Origin: Lobosporangium transversale
Taxonomy: Eukaryota > Mortierellomycota > Mortierellomycetes > Mortierellales > Mortierellaceae
DNA: 38,847 nucleotides
Direction of reading: 5' to 3'
Assembly (NCBI RefSeq): GCF_002105155.1
Contig: NW_019029079.1
Span: 1-38,847, forward strand
In this document: in pieces, positions 21,838 through 32,458 of the stretch
How the letters are laid out: every line of letters begins with the position of its first letter
Numbering within the stretch: position 1 is the stretch's first letter
Made by a program: the position numbers and the translations under genes
Notes under the pieces: model-generated
The model's input: only the letters and a program-made list of their open reading frames with translations
Database searches by the model: none
Told to the model about the DNA's origin: nothing

Positions 21838-22789
21838 ACCCAAGAAATCATGCATGGATATTCAGCGAATAAACAAGAATGCAAGAATAGCAAAATGGTG
21901 TCTGTTGGACAATGTAAACACTTTAAGGTTTGGTGGTAAATGAGGTGCAAACATTTTGATGATGACTGACATAAGGATTGGAGCTGTGTGTCACCAAGGA
22001 GTACCCACCATCCCGCCTAGTGCAGGTTGCCGGTTCACACAGCAAGATAGTGCTTACTTTGAGTATTGCTCCATGGGTGCTCCTTATTTATACTTGTGCA
22101 GGAGACAATAGAAGTGCTTCCATGGTGAAGAGTCCAAGGAAGTGCTTCTCAATATATATATATATATTGAAGCCTCTCTTCCAAAGCCAGTTGTTCATAA
22201 CATAACAATAGGCACCAGAACCCCTCATTTTCGGAGCAGTACATTAATAAGTTCACCCTCCTATCATCTAAGCAATGCCGCCTCTACTAAATTTTCAATT
22301 TTCGGAGACTGCATTTTAAAGCTTTTTTTTTTTTTTTTGTGTGAATACTTTTTATTAAGAGATTGCTTGCTATCTAGCTATCTAGCTTACCTGGTTACTA
22401 TCCTAAGCTACAAGAAGCCAGACTCTTAGCCACCTTGGAAAGCGCTTTTCTTTGTCACCATCGAAAAGACTCTCCAAGATGTTGTCCGGAGCACACCACG
22501 TGGAGGTGGTCTGGCATATCGTGCTCCGTTGGTCAGGCCCCATGGCCTTGCAAACGCCCGCACACACACACATTTATTTACCCATTCCCATCCCCATTCC
22601 CTTTCCCATCCCCATTCCATTTCCCTTTCCCTTTCCCATTCTGGACCGAAGGGGCTCCGCCATCGCAAGGCTCGTTAAAGAACCAGCTCAGGCTCATGCC
22701 CGTTCGGACCTACCTTAGATATGCATTGGTTATTGCACCTTGGATGTGCATTGTTGCTATGCTAAAAAGTGCTTTGTGTTGTGTTAGTA

Positions 22790-23125
22790 AGGGTTTTTTT
22801 TTTTTTTTTTTTTTTTTTTTTGGCTTTCTTATGTTTTTAATTGGCTTTTTTTTTTCTTTTTTCTGATATGAGATCTTTTTTTTGCTTCTTTTTTTAGGCT
22901 TTTATTTAGTCTTTTTTTTTTGGTTTTTTTTTTTCTTTGGTTAATTTTTTTTTAATTGTTTTTTTTCTTTGGGTTATTTTTTTTTCTTTGGTTTTTTTTG
23001 GTTTATTTTTTTTTCTTTTTTCTTTTTTCTTTTTTTTCTTTGGTTTATTTTTTTTTCTTTTTTTCTTTGGATTTTTTTTTTTTTTTTTTTTTGGTTTCTT
23101 TTTTTCTTTAGTTTTTTTTTTTGAG
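22790..23125 (+). repeat. T-rich low-complexity block (left arm)
   Basis: About 330 bp of T-runs broken by CTTTGG and CTTTTT. Frames through it give poly-Phe and are not genes. The block is mirrored in the right arm at about 34490-34800. Confidence 0.85.
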
Positions 23126-23639
23126 GTATTTGATTCCGGAGGCGCTTGTTTTTGCCTGGATGGACTGTTCGACCTTTCTTTGGTTTAGTCCTTTTGCTGG
23201 TGGCGCCGAGCTTTCGTTACCAGTGCCTTCCAGACCACACGATGAGAAGTGGCCTGGTCGCTATGATTTGGTGTTGTTCGTGAAGCCTTGGCCATCATAC
23301 CCGAGATGGGATGGGCTGGCTATTTGGCCGCGGAGAAGGCCGTCGTTCGACTGCGGTAGACTATGAGGCCGTTTAGAGCGTGGCTGTTTAGAGCGTGGCC
23401 ATCTGGAGCGTGGCCAGTTGAATACGGCTTTTCGTTGGAGTGCAGCCGTTCGAGTATGGGCGCCTGAGTGTGGCAGCCTGGCTGTGCGTTATGAAGCCCC
23501 AGTTGCTTTAGGCAGCTTCATGTCGTTGCAGTCTAATCGTGGAATGAAAAGAGAGACACAAGCAGAAAAAGAATAATCAGAACAAGGACAGTGAAGCACA
23601 GAGTGACAGTGTTGAGAACTTCAGTGAGAGTGATTGTTT

Positions 23640-23760
23640 AGGGAGTGTTGCTTACCTTTTGTCTTGGTTGAGGAGGCCGATGGTCGAGGAGACCGAGGAG
23701 AAAGAGAAGAGAAAAGAAGAAAAAAGAAGAGTCAAATGGGTCCTTTTTATATTGGTTTCT
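23640..23760 (-). promoter_or_regulatory. Promoter-like block with 5' splice donor (left arm, firing leftward)
   Basis: On the minus strand a TATAAAA box (23745-23751) sits 3' of CCAAT-like elements. A CT-rich stretch follows, then AAGACAAAAG followed by GTAAGC, a consensus splice donor. This is the layout of a fungal promoter with a non-coding first exon. The transcript would run outward from the spacer, into the arm. The identical layout in the right arm is at 33863-33960. Confidence 0.45.
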
Positions 23761-24532
23761 TATTATTATTATTAACGTTCGCGCAAGAGGAGAAGGGCCG
23801 AGGAGTGATTGGTTTTCAAAAGCGCGCTATACTAAGTACCTTGCTTGCTGTACGCTCAAGAGCGACCAATAAAATATCAACAACAAAATAAAAAATAAAA
23901 TAATATACGTGTCTTTGATGTCATCTGTCATATTTCATATGATAAAGAAGAGACTCTCACGATTGAAAGTGGGAATAATGCTCTGTCCTCAAGACTCATA
24001 AGGAAAACCTGTCTATAAACAACCAGAGCATGAACTGTATTGCTCTCGAGCTTGTTTACTCTTATTGATAAAGGGGATCATCTTCTTTATCCTCTTCTTC
24101 TATTTCATTTCTTCACTCCTAACAAGAGATGGGATAGACTGTCGTTGGGCCTGTACTTTGGCAGCTTGCCGTTTTTCCAGAGTGTGGTGGAAAATAACAC
24201 ATGACATTCGTCAGAATACCTCTCCGCCTTTTTTTATTTTATTTTTTATTTTCATGCAATACAATGTAGAATACATTAAGATTTGAAGGTGAAACAAAGT
24301 ATCAACGTTTATATATCGACCAGTAAAAGGCACACGATCGTTTGATGATAAATATATGTATATGGAGTTTTTTTTTTTTTTTTTTTTTTTTAATCAGCTT
24401 CAATCACTTTGATCAGTTTCAGTCAAAGTCTCCATTCCACCAGATAGACTTTCCCCCTCCTTTTACTCATTCAAGCATAAGTTTCCACATACAGCACTTT
24501 CTGTCTTTCCACTCACCTCTTTTTTCTATTGA

Positions 24533-24756
24533 ATGGTCTACGAAGGATGGCCTATTCACATTGTCATAGGTGCCATGGATGTATGTCCCACCCGCACCAC
24601 CCTATTAGCTCGAAAGGTAGGTGCAAGTCGGCTGAATATGATGGATTATTTCGAGAAAGAATCAGAGCTGTTATGCCTTCCTGGGGTCTTTGGCAATGCC
24701 AACGGGCTGAACATGTCCACGACCACTCAAATCATGACCTCTGACGGCGATAACGA
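24533..24756 (+). pseudogene. Truncated unidentified coding fragment cut off by SINE-like copy C
   Basis: The frame starts at ATG 24533 after a CT-rich leader (about 24440-24530). It encodes MVYEGWPIHIVIGAMDVCPT and then a helical segment (MMDYFEKESELLCLPG). The frame runs straight into the SINE-like element, which supplies the stop. I do not recognise the family. It could be the 5' piece of a gene disrupted by the repeat. Confidence 0.4.
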
Positions 24757-24968
24757 GACTGAAATATATTTTGTAGATAGATCGTGAGCAGTAGAAAAAG
24801 TAAGTAAGAATTAGATGTGGGCCCACACCCATGGAGGTATTTATTCATTCCCTGGTAGAGGAGCCTGTAGCGGGTAACTACATATCTATCTATAAGATGG
24901 CATTGATTTGTTCTAGAACCTCATATCGAAAATTTATCTCGTCAAGGTGTGTGGCGCGTTATTGCCAC
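24757..24968 (+). mobile_element. SINE-like repeat, copy C
   Basis: It starts GACTGAAATATATTTTGTAG and keeps the family blocks ATGTGGGCCCACACCCATGG, TATTTATTCATTC, ACTACATATCTATCTATAAG and GTGTGGCGCGTTATTG. It has the same orientation as copy B. It separates a plus-strand fragment on its left from a minus-strand relic on its right. Confidence 0.65.
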
Positions 24969-24987
24969 ATAAGTCACATAGACTTAC

Positions 24988-25600
24988 CAAACACTTGCAG
25001 ACAAGGGATCTCCATCACAACCCGTTCATTACGTAGGTTCTCGTCAATCGTGTCCTTGGCAAACCTCATTAGGCTCCATTGGTCTTCGACAAATAAATGT
25101 AGGCTTCGCTTGTCCTTAGACGACTTGGTCTCAGCATAAGCCGCCTCAAAAATGTACTTTCGAATCGTCACATCTGGTTTCAGCGGATCCCCTTGCCGTA
25201 CGCCGTACTCCAGCGAGGATCGGTTAGCCCAATCAAGCGCAAAAGCCTAGTCATCCGCTGGGAAGAAATAAGTCATCAATGGATCCAAAGCTCCGCGCGC
25301 AAATGAGTCTTCAAGCTTGTTTGAGAAGGGATAGCTCTTTTCTGCCAACTCCTTAGAGCTATGTTCAATCCACAAAGATTGAGGAAAATAAAATGTTTGC
25401 GCTTGATAGTTTCCCATCATAACCAAGTACCTGTTGTTTGCTGTGAGTGATATGGGTGAGCGTAAGTACAGTGGTAGGAAGAGGATAAAGACATTTTCCT
25501 TCTCATTATCTTTGAAATCGCAGCCTTGGACTCGGATGCGTCCTGTGTGGGTCATCTCTCGGCTGAGCTGTGTACAGAGAGCGGCCACTGAGTTAAGCAA
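24988..25600 (-). pseudogene. Unidentified relic exon with an internal stop
   Basis: On the minus strand the frame from about 25600 encodes complex, protein-like sequence (NRYLVMMGNYQAQTFYFPQS, FSNKLEDSFARGALDPLMTY). It is interrupted by one TAG at 25247-25249, then continues in the same frame (FALDWANRSSLEYGVRQGDP, RSLHLFVEDQWSLMRFAKDT). It ends at a consensus donor GTAAGT (24982-24987). The upstream side runs into the AT-rich tandem repeat, so the 5' end is lost. The downstream exon is missing, with the SINE-like copy ending 20 bp away. I do not recognise the family. Confidence 0.5.
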
Positions 25601-25835
25601 AAAAAAATAAAATAAAATAAAATAAAATATATTAAAATAAAATAAAATATATTAAAATAAAATAAAATATATTAAAATAAAATAAAATATATTAAAATAA
25701 AATAAAATATATTAAAATAAAATAAAATATATTAAAATAAAATAAAATATATTAAAATAAATAAAATAAAATAAAATAAAACAAAATAAGTAAATAAAAT
25801 AAAATAAAATAAAATACAATAAAAAAGAAAGCGGC
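25588..25835. repeat. AT-rich tandem repeat, AAAAT runs and a 20-bp unit
   Basis: AAAAT repeats flank about seven copies of a 20-bp unit (AAAATAAAATAAAATATATT) at about 25621-25760. It lies just left of the gypsy element and truncates the relic exon. Confidence 0.9.
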
Positions 25836-25877
25836 GTAGCGGGAATTGAAAATGGGTAATCTGCGCGCTTGTGATAT

Positions 25878-26240
25878 TGTTGGTTTTAGTTTTAGTCACG
25901 TGTAGAGGGTTCGCCACCAACTATTTAACGAGCAACAGCTCAGGAAAATCTGGCTCCTTGTTCCTTATTTTTACACAAGAGCCATTTGAGTACTGACTGT
26001 TCTCGTCCAGGTAAAGAGCCCTCACAACGTTCGTCGTTAGTAGCCATAGATCATTAAAGGTTCCTTATTTTTACACAAGAGCCATTTGAGTACTGACTGT
26101 TCTCGTCCAGTCTTCGAGTAGTGTGTGTGTGTTCTTTTATTGTGTTAGAATTATTTATCTATCAGCTGGAAGTGACCGGCTTCATAATCCACCAAAACGA
26201 CCTAAATCTCCTACCACATCTGCCCCTAAATTTTGCAACA
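25878..26240 (+). repeat. 5' LTR of the gypsy element
   Basis: It spans 363 bp, TGTTGG...GCAACA. A ~50-bp segment beginning GTTCCTTATTTTTACACAAG occurs twice within it (about 25960-26009 and 26061-26110). TATTTAA near 25920 is a possible TATA element. Confidence 0.92.
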
Positions 26241-26247
26241 ATATTTC

Positions 26248-26266
26248 TGGTGATCTACGCAGGGGG
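26248..26266 (+). promoter_or_regulatory. Primer-binding site candidate
   Basis: A stretch starting with TGG lies 7 bp inside the 5' LTR, the usual place for minus-strand primer annealing to a tRNA 3' end. I could not match it to a particular tRNA. Confidence 0.45.
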
Positions 26267-26277
26267 TGGCAGCTACA

Positions 26278-27756
26278 ATGTCTTCCAATTTATCGATTCT
26301 TCTTACCATGATCCCGAAGTGGCCGTCGGCAGAGGCTGAGGGTCTAACCGCCGCGACATGGATCAGCGATTTTGGAGGTGTTATCGAAGGAGAAACCCTG
26401 AGCAACAAGTTGATGTTCGTCGAGAGGCAGGCGACAGGCAAGATCCAACGCTGGATCAGGCGCTGGAGGATGACAAACAAGACGAATGGTGCCTGGAGCC
26501 AGTTCGTCAGCGATTTCATCATGGAGGCCTCTACCCCTAGAAGCCAGGATGTCACCCTGGACGAGTTGCATTCTATTAAGCAAGGAGAAGATGAGACGAC
26601 AGCCAACTATGTACAACGAATGAAACTTACCATGGAACTCCTCGACCCAGAGTCTGGTTGCGACGCACAGCCGTACAAGATCCCAACAGCCACCGAGCGT
26701 CTACTGGCGTACAGATTTTGCAAGGGTTTGAGGCAAGACCATCCTTTCAAGGTCAAGAACAAAGAAGCGCCTGCGACCTTGAAGGAAACCTTCGAATCAG
26801 TGACACAATTGGTTGAAGGAAATCGTTGGGGCATTGACACCACTGAGAGCCGTGTCATAGCTCGCAGCAACGCTGAGCATGCTGCACCAATCGAGACGAA
26901 TGTTCTGCTTGGATCGACCCTAGTGCCGAGGACGCACTACTCTGGCTTCCTAGCGGACTTCAAAGACGACAAAGAGAAAGTTAATCAATTAAGCGTAGAC
27001 GAATTAACAGACATGTTCGGAGCCTGGACCCTTGCTGCCGAGGAGCGAACTCCGGAGGCGCGAATCGCTCAGACTATCTCAAGAATGAAGCCCGGCTGTA
27101 GCGAGGCGAGTGTTTGGTTCCTCTGAATTGGCCAAGCATATTAGAGTGGAGGCTAGACCTAATGCCGTGCTCCAACCCGCCGAAGTTCGAAGTCAGCAGG
27201 CTATCCCTATGGCCCGTAGAACCTGCCATAAATGTAATCAAGAGGGGCACCTCTTGTCGTTCTGGCCCATTGGTGGAATGCTTCCGATGTGGCGAGCGAG
27301 GCCATACTTCGAAAGGGTTTTGCACTAAGGAACAAGGAAGCCCCGCCACAGGCCGCCAATAGCGTCCCATTGGCCACTCAAACTAACTCCTCGCTAAGAG
27401 TGCAAAGTTTAGAAATCTCCGCCACTAATGTCGCCCAATCATTTATCACGACTAAGCCACAGCGATTAAATTCGACAGGTGCCCAGCGACGTCGCAGTGA
27501 GAGGACAGGCACTCCTGCAGGTCCATCGTCTCAACGAAGAGAGGAAACGAGAGGCACTACTCCACCTGTCCGAGGAATGCAGTGGGAGGCTGAGGCATCC
27601 ACTAGTAGTGCGCAACCTTCTGGGGACCCCCACTTCCAGACAGTGACTTTTGATGACAGAGCGGTCGACGGGCGAGAGAATAATGTTGCAGAAGCTCCAA
27701 ATGCGACGCCAAAGCGTACCAGGAAGCGCGTCATTCCTGATCCAGTGGTTCGTTGA
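26278..27756 (+). pseudogene. gypsy gag (capsid and zinc-knuckle region), frame-broken
   Basis: The first open stretch, ATG 26278 to TGA 27126 (283 aa), is a helical capsid-like region with the retrotransposon gag phrase WSQFVSDFIMEAS and NYVQRMKLTMELL. The next frame continues at once (about 27110) and carries CHKCNQEGH. The next carries CFRCGERGHTSKGFC, so there are two zinc-knuckle-like motifs, the second with one residue more than canonical before the last Cys. Another shift near 27340 leads to a basic, Ser/Pro-rich tail up to 27756. Each shift equals one extra base. The product would be the nucleic-acid-packaging protein of the element. Confidence 0.8.
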
Positions 27757-28879
27757 TGCGGTCGAAGGATTGAATTTTGATTTGGCCACTCACTCCAAGT
27801 ACCGTGGAAAGATGCAGTGCAACTCAAGGCAGCTGTTACCGAGGCCTGGGCCCGCCATGCCCCTCCAAGAAGAAGCAAGCCTAAGAGGAGTCAGTCAGCA
27901 ATAGCTATGGCCAGGAACGTTCAAGGTGGCAAGGGTGATGTCACGACCGTCACCGCCTTGGGACGAGACTTCAACAACGCCGTTATTGATCCAGGCAATG
28001 ACCATACTATGATGGGCCTACATGTGGCAAACGCACTCGGACTGAAGTTAGAGCCTGCTACTCGTGCGGTGCTATTAGCCCATGGGTCCTTCCAGAAGCT
28101 TGCGGGCCGCACAAGACCTATCGATATTTATGTGTCCGGGATCCCCCTGAGAATGTCGATGGGAGTGATCGACTGTAAGGGCACATATGACTTCCTCCTT
28201 GGCGATGACTGGCTCAAGGCGCTGAAAAGCCAAGGCTGATTGGAGCAACGGTATCGTGTACTACGTGGAGAGTGAGGGAAGGACTATCACCCTTGGTGGC
28301 GGTCTAAATGTTCGCGCCTCAACCCCTCAGCCTACGACATCAACGTACTTGTCTGATGAGAGCGATGAGTATGATGATGAGTACGACGACTATGAGGATG
28401 ACGAATCAATCTACGAGACGGAAGAATCCGATGCTGATGCAGGGTACAGAGCCTTGAGAGTGAAGACAATAGAGGTTGGTGACCCGGATCTGCAGGCGAT
28501 GACCGCAAGAGTGTTCTCTAGCAAGATACAGTGCGAGAATGACGATGCTCGCGTAAAAAGGCAGCCGTTCGCGGTTGACGGAGTCAACGTGGACATCAAC
28601 CCAAATTTGTCCAATGAGCAATACGGACAGATTGTGGAGTTACTTGAAAAGAATAAGGACAGGCTGACTACCAACCTTGAGGACCTCGAAGTGACGTCTA
28701 TTTTAGAACATGAGATCAACATTCAACCAGGCGCCAAGCCAGTGTACGTAGGATGGTGCAAACGGTACTCGCCGAAGGAGCTTGACTTCCTTAAGAAGAG
28801 TGTTGATGATGAGCTTAAGGCAGGAAAAATCATAGAGATGGAGAGCGAGTTGGTGCGCGCCGCTGAGTCTTGCTCCTAA
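27757..28879 (+). pseudogene. gypsy protease and linker region, frame-broken
   Basis: The protease domain lies in frame 27817-28239: FNNAVIDPGNDHTMM is the active-site loop, followed by NALGLKLEPA and a closing GDDWLKAL phrase typical of retropepsins. The active site reads Asp-Pro-Gly instead of the usual Asp-Ser/Thr-Gly. One extra base in an A-run near 28230 shifts the frame. Downstream (28256-28879) comes a very acidic Asp/Glu/Tyr segment and then the N-terminal lead of the reverse transcriptase (EHEINIQPGAKPVYV). A further one-base shift near 28845 separates this from the polymerase frame. Confidence 0.75.
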
Positions 28880-31758
28880 GAAAGACGGATCCTTGCGCAA
28901 GTGCGTCGCATACATAGGCCTAAATAAGGTTACCGAAAGGGAGAGCTGGCCACTGCCAAACATCGAGGAAATACTTGACAACTTAGGCGGATTCGAGTAC
29001 TACAGTAGCCTGGACGGATTTCAAGGTTATTACGTGATTGGCATCAAAAAAGAGCATGTCAAGTATCTTGGCTTCCGTACGCCTTTTGGGACGTTTGCAT
29101 ACAAGGTAATGCCATTTGGGCTCAAGAACGCGCCACATACCTTCAGTCGCTTCGTTAGAAAAGTGTACTCAGACCTTATCGGAAGAGTGCTTGAGGCGTA
29201 CATGGACGATGTGTGCGTGCGCACGATGACCTGGGGAGAGCATTTGAGAGCCCTCGATCATACGTTTGCGGCAGCTCGCGCAGGAGGAGTCAAGTACAAG
29301 ACTAGTAAGCTCCATTTCGGGTATGACAAGGTGAAGTTTACTGGCCACGTGGTCGGCAAAGATGGAATTGAGGTCATGCCAGACAAAGTTGACAAGGTCA
29401 AGAATTTCACCCCATTACGTAGCAAGGAAGATGTACGTGCATTCTTGGGCTTGACGGGCTACTATCGAAGGTTCGTCGAAAGCTACGCTCAGATTGCAGA
29501 GCCGCTGACGAGGCTCCTCAAGAAAGGTGCAAGCTTCACCATGGGTCCTGAACAGGTGGCCGCAGTAAAGGGTCTCAAAGCCAAGTTAATTCAAGCTCCG
29601 GTACTTAAGGCTCCAGATTTCGAGAAGGATTGGGTGGTCTCGTGTGACGCCTGCAAATACGCTATGGGCGCAGTGCTAGAACAAGAAGATGAGGAGGGTA
29701 AGTTGAGACCGGTCTACTTTTACTCGAAGACCTTTCAAGGAGCCGAACGCAACTACTCTACCTTTGAGCAAGAGTGCCTCGCCGTTGTCATAGCCGTCAA
29801 GAAGTTTCGGCCTTACATCCTGGGTAGGTCCGTTGTCGTTTACACAGACCATGCGCCACTCAAATGGTTGTTTTCCAAGACTGATCTGACTGGTCGACCT
29901 GCGCGGTGGCAGATGATTCTGTCGGAATTCGAGCTGGTCATTAAGACCAAACCAGGTACGAAGAACGGCAATGCAGACGGGATGAGTCGCATTATGTCGG
30001 AAGGAATAGCCACGGATGACATCGATGACGAGGTGCCAGAGTGTCTGAGCCGAAGGGCAGAATCCACAGGAGAAAAGTGGCTGGCGAGCCAATGGTACGC
30101 GAACTTCTACATGTACCTAGCCGAGATGAGACTGGAGTTAGAAGACAAAGTTGAAATGAGGAGGATCAAGAGACAGGCATACAGGTTTCGACTGACGAAG
30201 GAAGGTGACCTACTGTATAGAGATGCCGACAACAGAGAGAAGAGGTGCGTAGTTGAGGATGAAGTCGAGGGTGTGCTGAAGGAGGCACACGACAAGGGCG
30301 GTCACTATGGAGCAGAGTCTACCCTAGCAACAGTTCGTGACGTGTGTTGGTGGCCAACGATGAGACGGGATGTATTCCACTGGGTCAAGTCTTGCGGCCG
30401 TTGCCAGCAATTTGGAAGTCGAGTGAAACATAACAGGTTGCATCCTACGGTCTCCGAGTTCCCATTTGAAGTTCTCTTCGTTGACTTGATTGAGAACTTA
30501 GTCGAAACGCCTAGGGGGATGACCACCATAGTCGTCTTCACAGATTCCTTCACCAAGTGGACTGAAGCACATGCAGTGGCCAACAAAGGCGCGCAAGGCG
30601 TCCTAGCTGTTCTATTTATGAAGATTATCTGTCGGTTCGGGCTCCCTGTTATGATTAGATCGGATGGAGGCCCCGCATTTCGTAACGAATTCAAGACTTT
30701 CTGTGACCTCTGGGGGATCAAGCACGTCACTGGTTCGACAAGGCATCCGCAAAGTCAGGGACAGGTCGAGGCGACAAATAAGCTTATCGAGGAGCGACTG
30801 AGGAGAGTACTGCCAGCTGGATCTAAGGATTGGGATGCATTCCTACCGAAAGCAGTATTCGACGTGAATTGTCGAGTCGTTAGGAGCACAGGAGTGTCGC
30901 CAATGGAAGCACTTATGGGCTACACAGGACAGTCAGCGTTACGGCGACTGTTCGCGGACGACAAGTTCCTCGTTTCAGCAGAGGCACCGGAAGAGAACGA
31001 TGTAGTCCTAGAAGAAAGCATGGCGAGATTTATCGTAAGAAGAGAGGGAATCCGTGAGTATGCATACTCATGCAAGCTTAATGCCAATGACAGGATGAAA
31101 CGTTACTATGATCGACGTGTTCGCCCACAATCGTTCGAAGTAGGATCAAGGGTTTACATGTTCAATTTGGATTTCGTCACAGGCTTTGGACGCAAGCTGG
31201 AGCCGCGTTGGTTAGGTCCATTTGAAGTAGTCTGGGCGAATGAAAAGGGATCATATGGGATCAAGACGGGTCGAACGCATTATGGCACAAAGGATGGGGT
31301 AGAAACAATTAATGGAGACTTCCTCAAGCTCGCAACTCAAAGGCAACGATTATGGGAAGATGATTTTATTGAGAACCTACAGAGAGCTACTGAGAAGAAT
31401 CCCCACTACGCCGACACCGAACAACCTCTCGCGCCAGATCAATTACACCAGCCAAGTCTGGGTCGGGGGCGGGAGGACACAGCAAACGAAGGCACTCCAA
31501 TCCAATCTCCACATCCCTTGTCGCCAAGGACAGGTCAAGCTCAATCTCGTGACGCTCCTCAGGCGCAAGTTGCACCTTCCGTGAACGAAGCCTCTCGCGA
31601 AGACGCGACTGGTCAGCCAAGCCTCTGGAGAATGCCACCTCGCCGTGAAGAAGATACTTCGCCCGTACGCGTTTCTCAATTGGCTCGTCTATGTCTTGAA
31701 AGGCCTCAGCTGACCGCTTATTTAGCTCTCGAGCGGGGGGGGAACTGTCTGGGACTGA
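28866..31758 (+). CDS. gypsy pol: reverse transcriptase-RNase H-integrase
   Basis: The open frame running to 32009 starts within the reverse transcriptase motif LAPKKDGSLRKCVAY. Counting from 28893, YMDD is at about 104-107 and the Ty3-type connection (FLGLTGYYRRFVESYA) near 190. RNase H (SCDACKYAMGAVL, FEQECLAVV, TDHAPLKW) spans about 248-330. The integrase zinc-binding HHCC is about 465-503, and the catalytic Asp-Asp-Glu are at FVDLIE (~529), RSDGG (~589) and GQVEATN (~624). A GPF/Y-like phrase (EPRWLGPFEVV) lies near 769. All catalytic residues are present. I end the real product near 31758, because a G8 run at 31735-31742 could hide a shift that yields a stop there, and because the rest of the sense frame is antisense to another ORF. 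Confidence 0.88.
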
Positions 31759-32102
31759 GGAGATTCTGGAGAAGACTTCTCCGCTGCAAATGGCGAAACA
31801 GAGGAAGGGCCAACCTCGTGGTCAGTAAGGGCAACCACCTCAGGAGAAGCAGAAGAAGGGGGAGTGACAACGACGGCAGGAGCAGGAACAACGGCAGGAG
31901 TAGAAGAAGAAGCAGAAGCAGGAGGAGTGGTAGGGGTCGAAGGAGTGATAGGAGAGTGAGAAGTGACAGCAGGACGCGACTCTGGAGACGTGCCCAAAGA
32001 CAGACTTAAGCTCTTGTCTGAAGAGGGAAGCATTGTCTTGGTGGAAGTGGTTGGTCTTGGGCAAGGAGGAACCTCGTCTTTCTTAATAACAGTGCGGGCC
32101 AT
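31722..32102 (-). CDS. Antisense Ser/Pro/Thr-rich ORF inside the gypsy 3' region
   Basis: ATG 32102 opens a 126-aa frame, MARTVIKKDEVPPCPRPTTS, then Ser/Thr/Pro/Ala/Val-rich sequence, ending at a TGA next to the G8 run at the end of pol. About 350 bp upstream of its ATG, up to the 3' LTR, is mixed-composition sequence with a long T-run on its sense strand, which could serve as a leader. It may be a captured host gene 5' end or an antisense gene of the element. I do not recognise the product and the low complexity lowers confidence. Confidence 0.4.
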   Translation of the reverse strand: MARTVIKKDEVPPCPRPTTSTKTMLPSSDKSLSLSLGTSPESRPAVTSHSPITPSTPTTPPASASSSTPAVVPAPAVVVTPPSSASPEVVALTDHEVGPSSVSPFAAEKSSPESPQSQTVPPPLES

Positions 32103-32450
32103 GATGACGATGAAGTAGTTCAAGCAGGGCAAGGAGGAAGGAGTTGCGAATGAAAAAAAAAAAAGAAAAAAAAAAAAAAAAAAAAAAAAAAGGGAATGGA
32201 GGAATGAACCAACATTTATGTCCATGGCAACATCATCATGTGGAAGTAATGGCGTGATCACGGATCAAAATGATTGGCCGAAGAAAGAAAATTTTCCTTG
32301 GTCGATGCCAAGGCGAACCAAAGGGTGACAAGAACAATGATGCAATGACCAAAATGCGGGGTAGCAAGAGTCAAGGTGGTAGAAGCGCAAACAGCACAAT
32401 GAGTTTCTTTCTTTTTGAGCTGCGGCTTGGCGGAGCCGAACTTCGCAGCT

Positions 32451-32458
32451 GGTGGGGG
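32451..32458 (+). promoter_or_regulatory. Polypurine tract
   Basis: GGTGGGGG directly before the 3' LTR, the expected place of the plus-strand primer of an LTR retrotransposon. It is short and contains one T. Confidence 0.55.

Larger units (their letters stand above)
18944..24341 (+). repeat. Left arm of a giant inverted repeat
   Basis: This ~5.4 kb is repeated in reverse complement at 33277-38847. The inner edge is sharp: ACGATCGT at 24334-24341 pairs with 33277-33284, and similarity stops immediately inside. The outer limit is unknown because the window ends while the arms still match. Contents from outer to inner: pyrimidine tract, minisatellite, TIR element, mixed unique sequence with a 22-bp AT palindrome at 22149-22170, T-rich block, a GC-richer block (23125-23540) and a promoter-like block. 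Observed differences from the right arm are mostly single-base indels. Confidence 0.9.

Noticed and set aside
22435-22866. 143-codon frame with Pro/Phe-Ser repeats in the left arm
   Set aside because: It crosses a CCCATT-type microsatellite and then a T-run, and the alternative frame is equally plausible. No motif supports either.
25170-25235. GVRQGDPL phrase in the relic exon, similar to the reverse-transcriptase motif GxxQGDPLSP
   Set aside because: The catalytic motifs expected around it (the Asp of block A, the YADD/YMDD-like block) are absent and the rest does not resemble a reverse transcriptase.
26278-28893. Programmed +1 frameshifting as the cause of the gypsy frame changes
   Set aside because: Ty3 uses one +1 site between gag and pol. 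About seven shifts, including within the zinc-knuckle and protease regions, cannot all be programmed.
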